Shown piece by piece: positions 62,914 through 64,000 of a stretch of DNA of 64,000 bases. Below the pieces are notes generated by a model. It did no database searches and was not told the origin of the DNA. It saw only the letters and a program-made list of their open reading frames with translations. Each line of letters begins with the position of its first letter. The stretch's first letter is position 1. The DNA is from Thiomonas sp. X19. GTDB taxonomy: Bacteria; Pseudomonadota; Gammaproteobacteria; Burkholderiales; Burkholderiaceae_C. The translations under genes and the position numbers were made by a program. Location of the stretch: the NCBI RefSeq assembly GCF_900089495.1, contig NZ_LT605203.1:4121427-4185426 (forward strand), in the 5' to 3' direction.

Positions 62914-64000
62914 ATGGACGCTGTTTGCGCCACTCCCCCCATGCCGCAAGGCATGAACGAGGCCCGCTCGGGCCCATCACAACCCATCGCCGTGCTCGGC
63001 GCCGGGGCCTGGGGAACGGCCCTGGCCGCTGCGCTGCAACGCAGCGGCAGCCAGGTCACGCTCTGGGCCAGGCGGCCGGACTTGGTCCACGCGCTGCGGA
63101 CCCAGCGCAGCAACCCCGGGCATTTGCCCGGCATCACGCTGCCACCGGGCCTGCGCGCCACCACGGAGCTCGCTGAAGCCCTTGCCGGCGCGCGGCTGGT
63201 GGTGCTGGCACTGCCTTCGGCGGCGCTGCGCGAAACCGCGCAGCGCGCCGCGCCCCTGCTCGCGCCCGACGCCGTGGTGCTGGCCGCCTGCAAGGGCTTC
63301 GAGCGCCAATGCGGTGCGCTGCCCACCGAAGTCTTGCGCGACTGCTGTGACGATCACGCGTTGCTGGGGGTGCTCAGCGGCCCGAGCTTTGCCGACGAAG
63401 TGGCGCGCGGCCTGCCCACCCGGCTCACCTTGGCGCTGCCCGCGCTGCTGCCGAGTCATGCGCAAGCGCAGCGCGCCCACGCCTTCGCGCTCGGCCTGCG
63501 GCAGCAGCTGGCGCGAGCCGCCATCATGCTGGAGCTGACCGACGACGCGGTTGCGGCGCAAGTCGGCGGGGCGCTGAAGAACCTCGTCGCCATTGCCAGC
63601 GGCATGGCCATGGCGCAGGGCTTGGGCGAGAACGCGCGCGCCGCCATCGTCACCCTGGGCCTGGACGATATGCGCCGGCTCACCCTGGCGCTGGGCGGCC
63701 GCAGCCAAACCCTGCTGGGCAGCTGCGGCGTGGGCGACTTGTTTCTGACCGCGGCTTCGGCCCACTCGCGTAACACCCGGCTCGGGCTGCGGCTGGGGCG
63801 TGGCGATGGCCTGGACGCATCCGCTGCATCGGGCGAGTTGGCCGAGGGCGCCATCGCCGCGCTCTCGGTGCAAGCGCTGGAGCGTCGCCTCGGCCTGCGC
63901 CTGCGTGTGGCCGCCTGCGTGCGCGAGGTCCTGCTCCAGCACGCTAGCGCGCCGCAGGCGTTGACGCGTTTGCTGCACGACAGCCCGGCGCCAGTCCTGC
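62914..64000 (+). CDS. gpsA: Glycerol-3-phosphate dehydrogenase [NAD(P)+], 3' end outside window
   Basis: Makes sn-glycerol-3-phosphate for phospholipids. The frame is open to the window end (362 codons visible, about full length). From ATG 62914 (GGAG six bases upstream) 26 residues precede the core. NAD-binding motif IAVLGAGAWGTALAAAL; LSGPSFADEVARGLPT; catalytic Lys in GGALKNLVAIASGMA; GVGDLFLTAASAHSRN. ATG codons at 62941 and 62953 are alternative starts that would remove the unusual leader. Confidence 0.95.
   Translation, partial: MDAVCATPPMPQGMNEARSGPSQPIAVLGAGAWGTALAAALQRSGSQVTLWARRPDLVHALRTQRSNPGHLPGITLPPGLRATTELAEALAGARLVVLALPSAALRETAQRAAPLLAPDAVVLAACKGFERQCGALPTEVLRDCCDDHALLGVLSGPSFADEVARGLPTRLTLALPALLPSHAQAQRAHAFALGLRQQLARAAIMLELTDDAVAAQVGGALKNLVAIASGMAMAQGLGENARAAIVTLGLDDMRRLTLALGGRSQTLLGSCGVGDLFLTAASAHSRNTRLGLRLGRGDGLDASAASGELAEGAIAALSVQALERRLGLRLRVAACVREVLLQHASAPQALTRLLHDSPAPVL

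Overview
The window is GC-rich chromosomal DNA from a betaproteobacterium, most likely of the order Burkholderiales. A Thiomonas-like sulfur-oxidizing relative is plausible but not proven. Support comes from the gene order recA-recX-DUF2889-sucC-sucD-terC, an incomplete regulatory PTS (manX-ptsH-ptsI), proton-translocating transhydrogenase in three subunits, an H-NS family protein, NUDIX-mnmA, purE-purK-tsaC/sua5 and a secreted tandem rhodanese. I found no rRNA, tRNA, CRISPR array, prophage or intact insertion sequence.

Layout. 1-5.8 kb: a branched-chain-type (HAAT) ABC transporter operon (livG partial, livH, livM, substrate-binding protein, livF) ending in the decayed remains of a phenylacetate-CoA-ligase-like gene. 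6.2-9.7 kb: H-NS protein, then pntAA-pntAB-pntB. 9.8-12.1 kb: NUDIX-mnmA, then a CsoR/FrmR-family regulator with a DUF2892 membrane protein. 12.2-18.2 kb: a complete RND efflux operon (outer membrane factor, adaptor, pump). 18.4-25.7 kb: a thioredoxin-like protein, a lipoprotein, manX-ptsH, an inserted stress cassette (Spy-like protein, two-component system, small secreted protein), then ptsI. 25.8-32 kb: BepA-like protease, PglL/Wzy-type glycan ligase, AzlC-AzlD exporter, diguanylate cyclase. 32-41 kb: pyk, FHA-PP2C-TerC, sucCD, DUF2889, recX, recA. 41-48.5 kb: OmpW, GDSL lipoprotein, tsaC/sua5-purK-purE, cnoX, purC. 48.6-57.9 kb: cupin, rhodanese, DUF2970, DAHP synthase, PPK2, tldD, moaC, pyrF, uracil-DNA glycosylase, rimI. 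57.9-64 kb: a ten-copy 74-bp array, tsaB, dacB, SemiSWEET and gpsA (cut by the window end).

Three sequence-level structures stand out. First, the 74-bp array between tsaB and rimI encodes a relay of ten 25-codon mini-ORFs. Each ends in an ATGA stop/start overlap with the next, and the last overlaps the rimI start codon in the same way. Second, the DAHP synthase gene has a textbook transcription attenuator: a 25-codon leader peptide with a Phe-Tyr-Phe-Tyr-Phe-Trp-Phe run, an antiterminator segment and an intrinsic terminator. Third, a dispersed palindromic repeat occurs about seven times, and three copies lie in the same frame inside coding sequences (thioredoxin-like protein, RecX, PyrF), adding a related peptide to unrelated proteins.

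Other signs of genome change are the ligase pseudogene, the interrupted PTS operon, a truncated second copy of the dacB 3' end beyond the SemiSWEET gene, and a 50-bp near-perfect palindrome. Motif and family calls were made by eye; no database or folding program was run.
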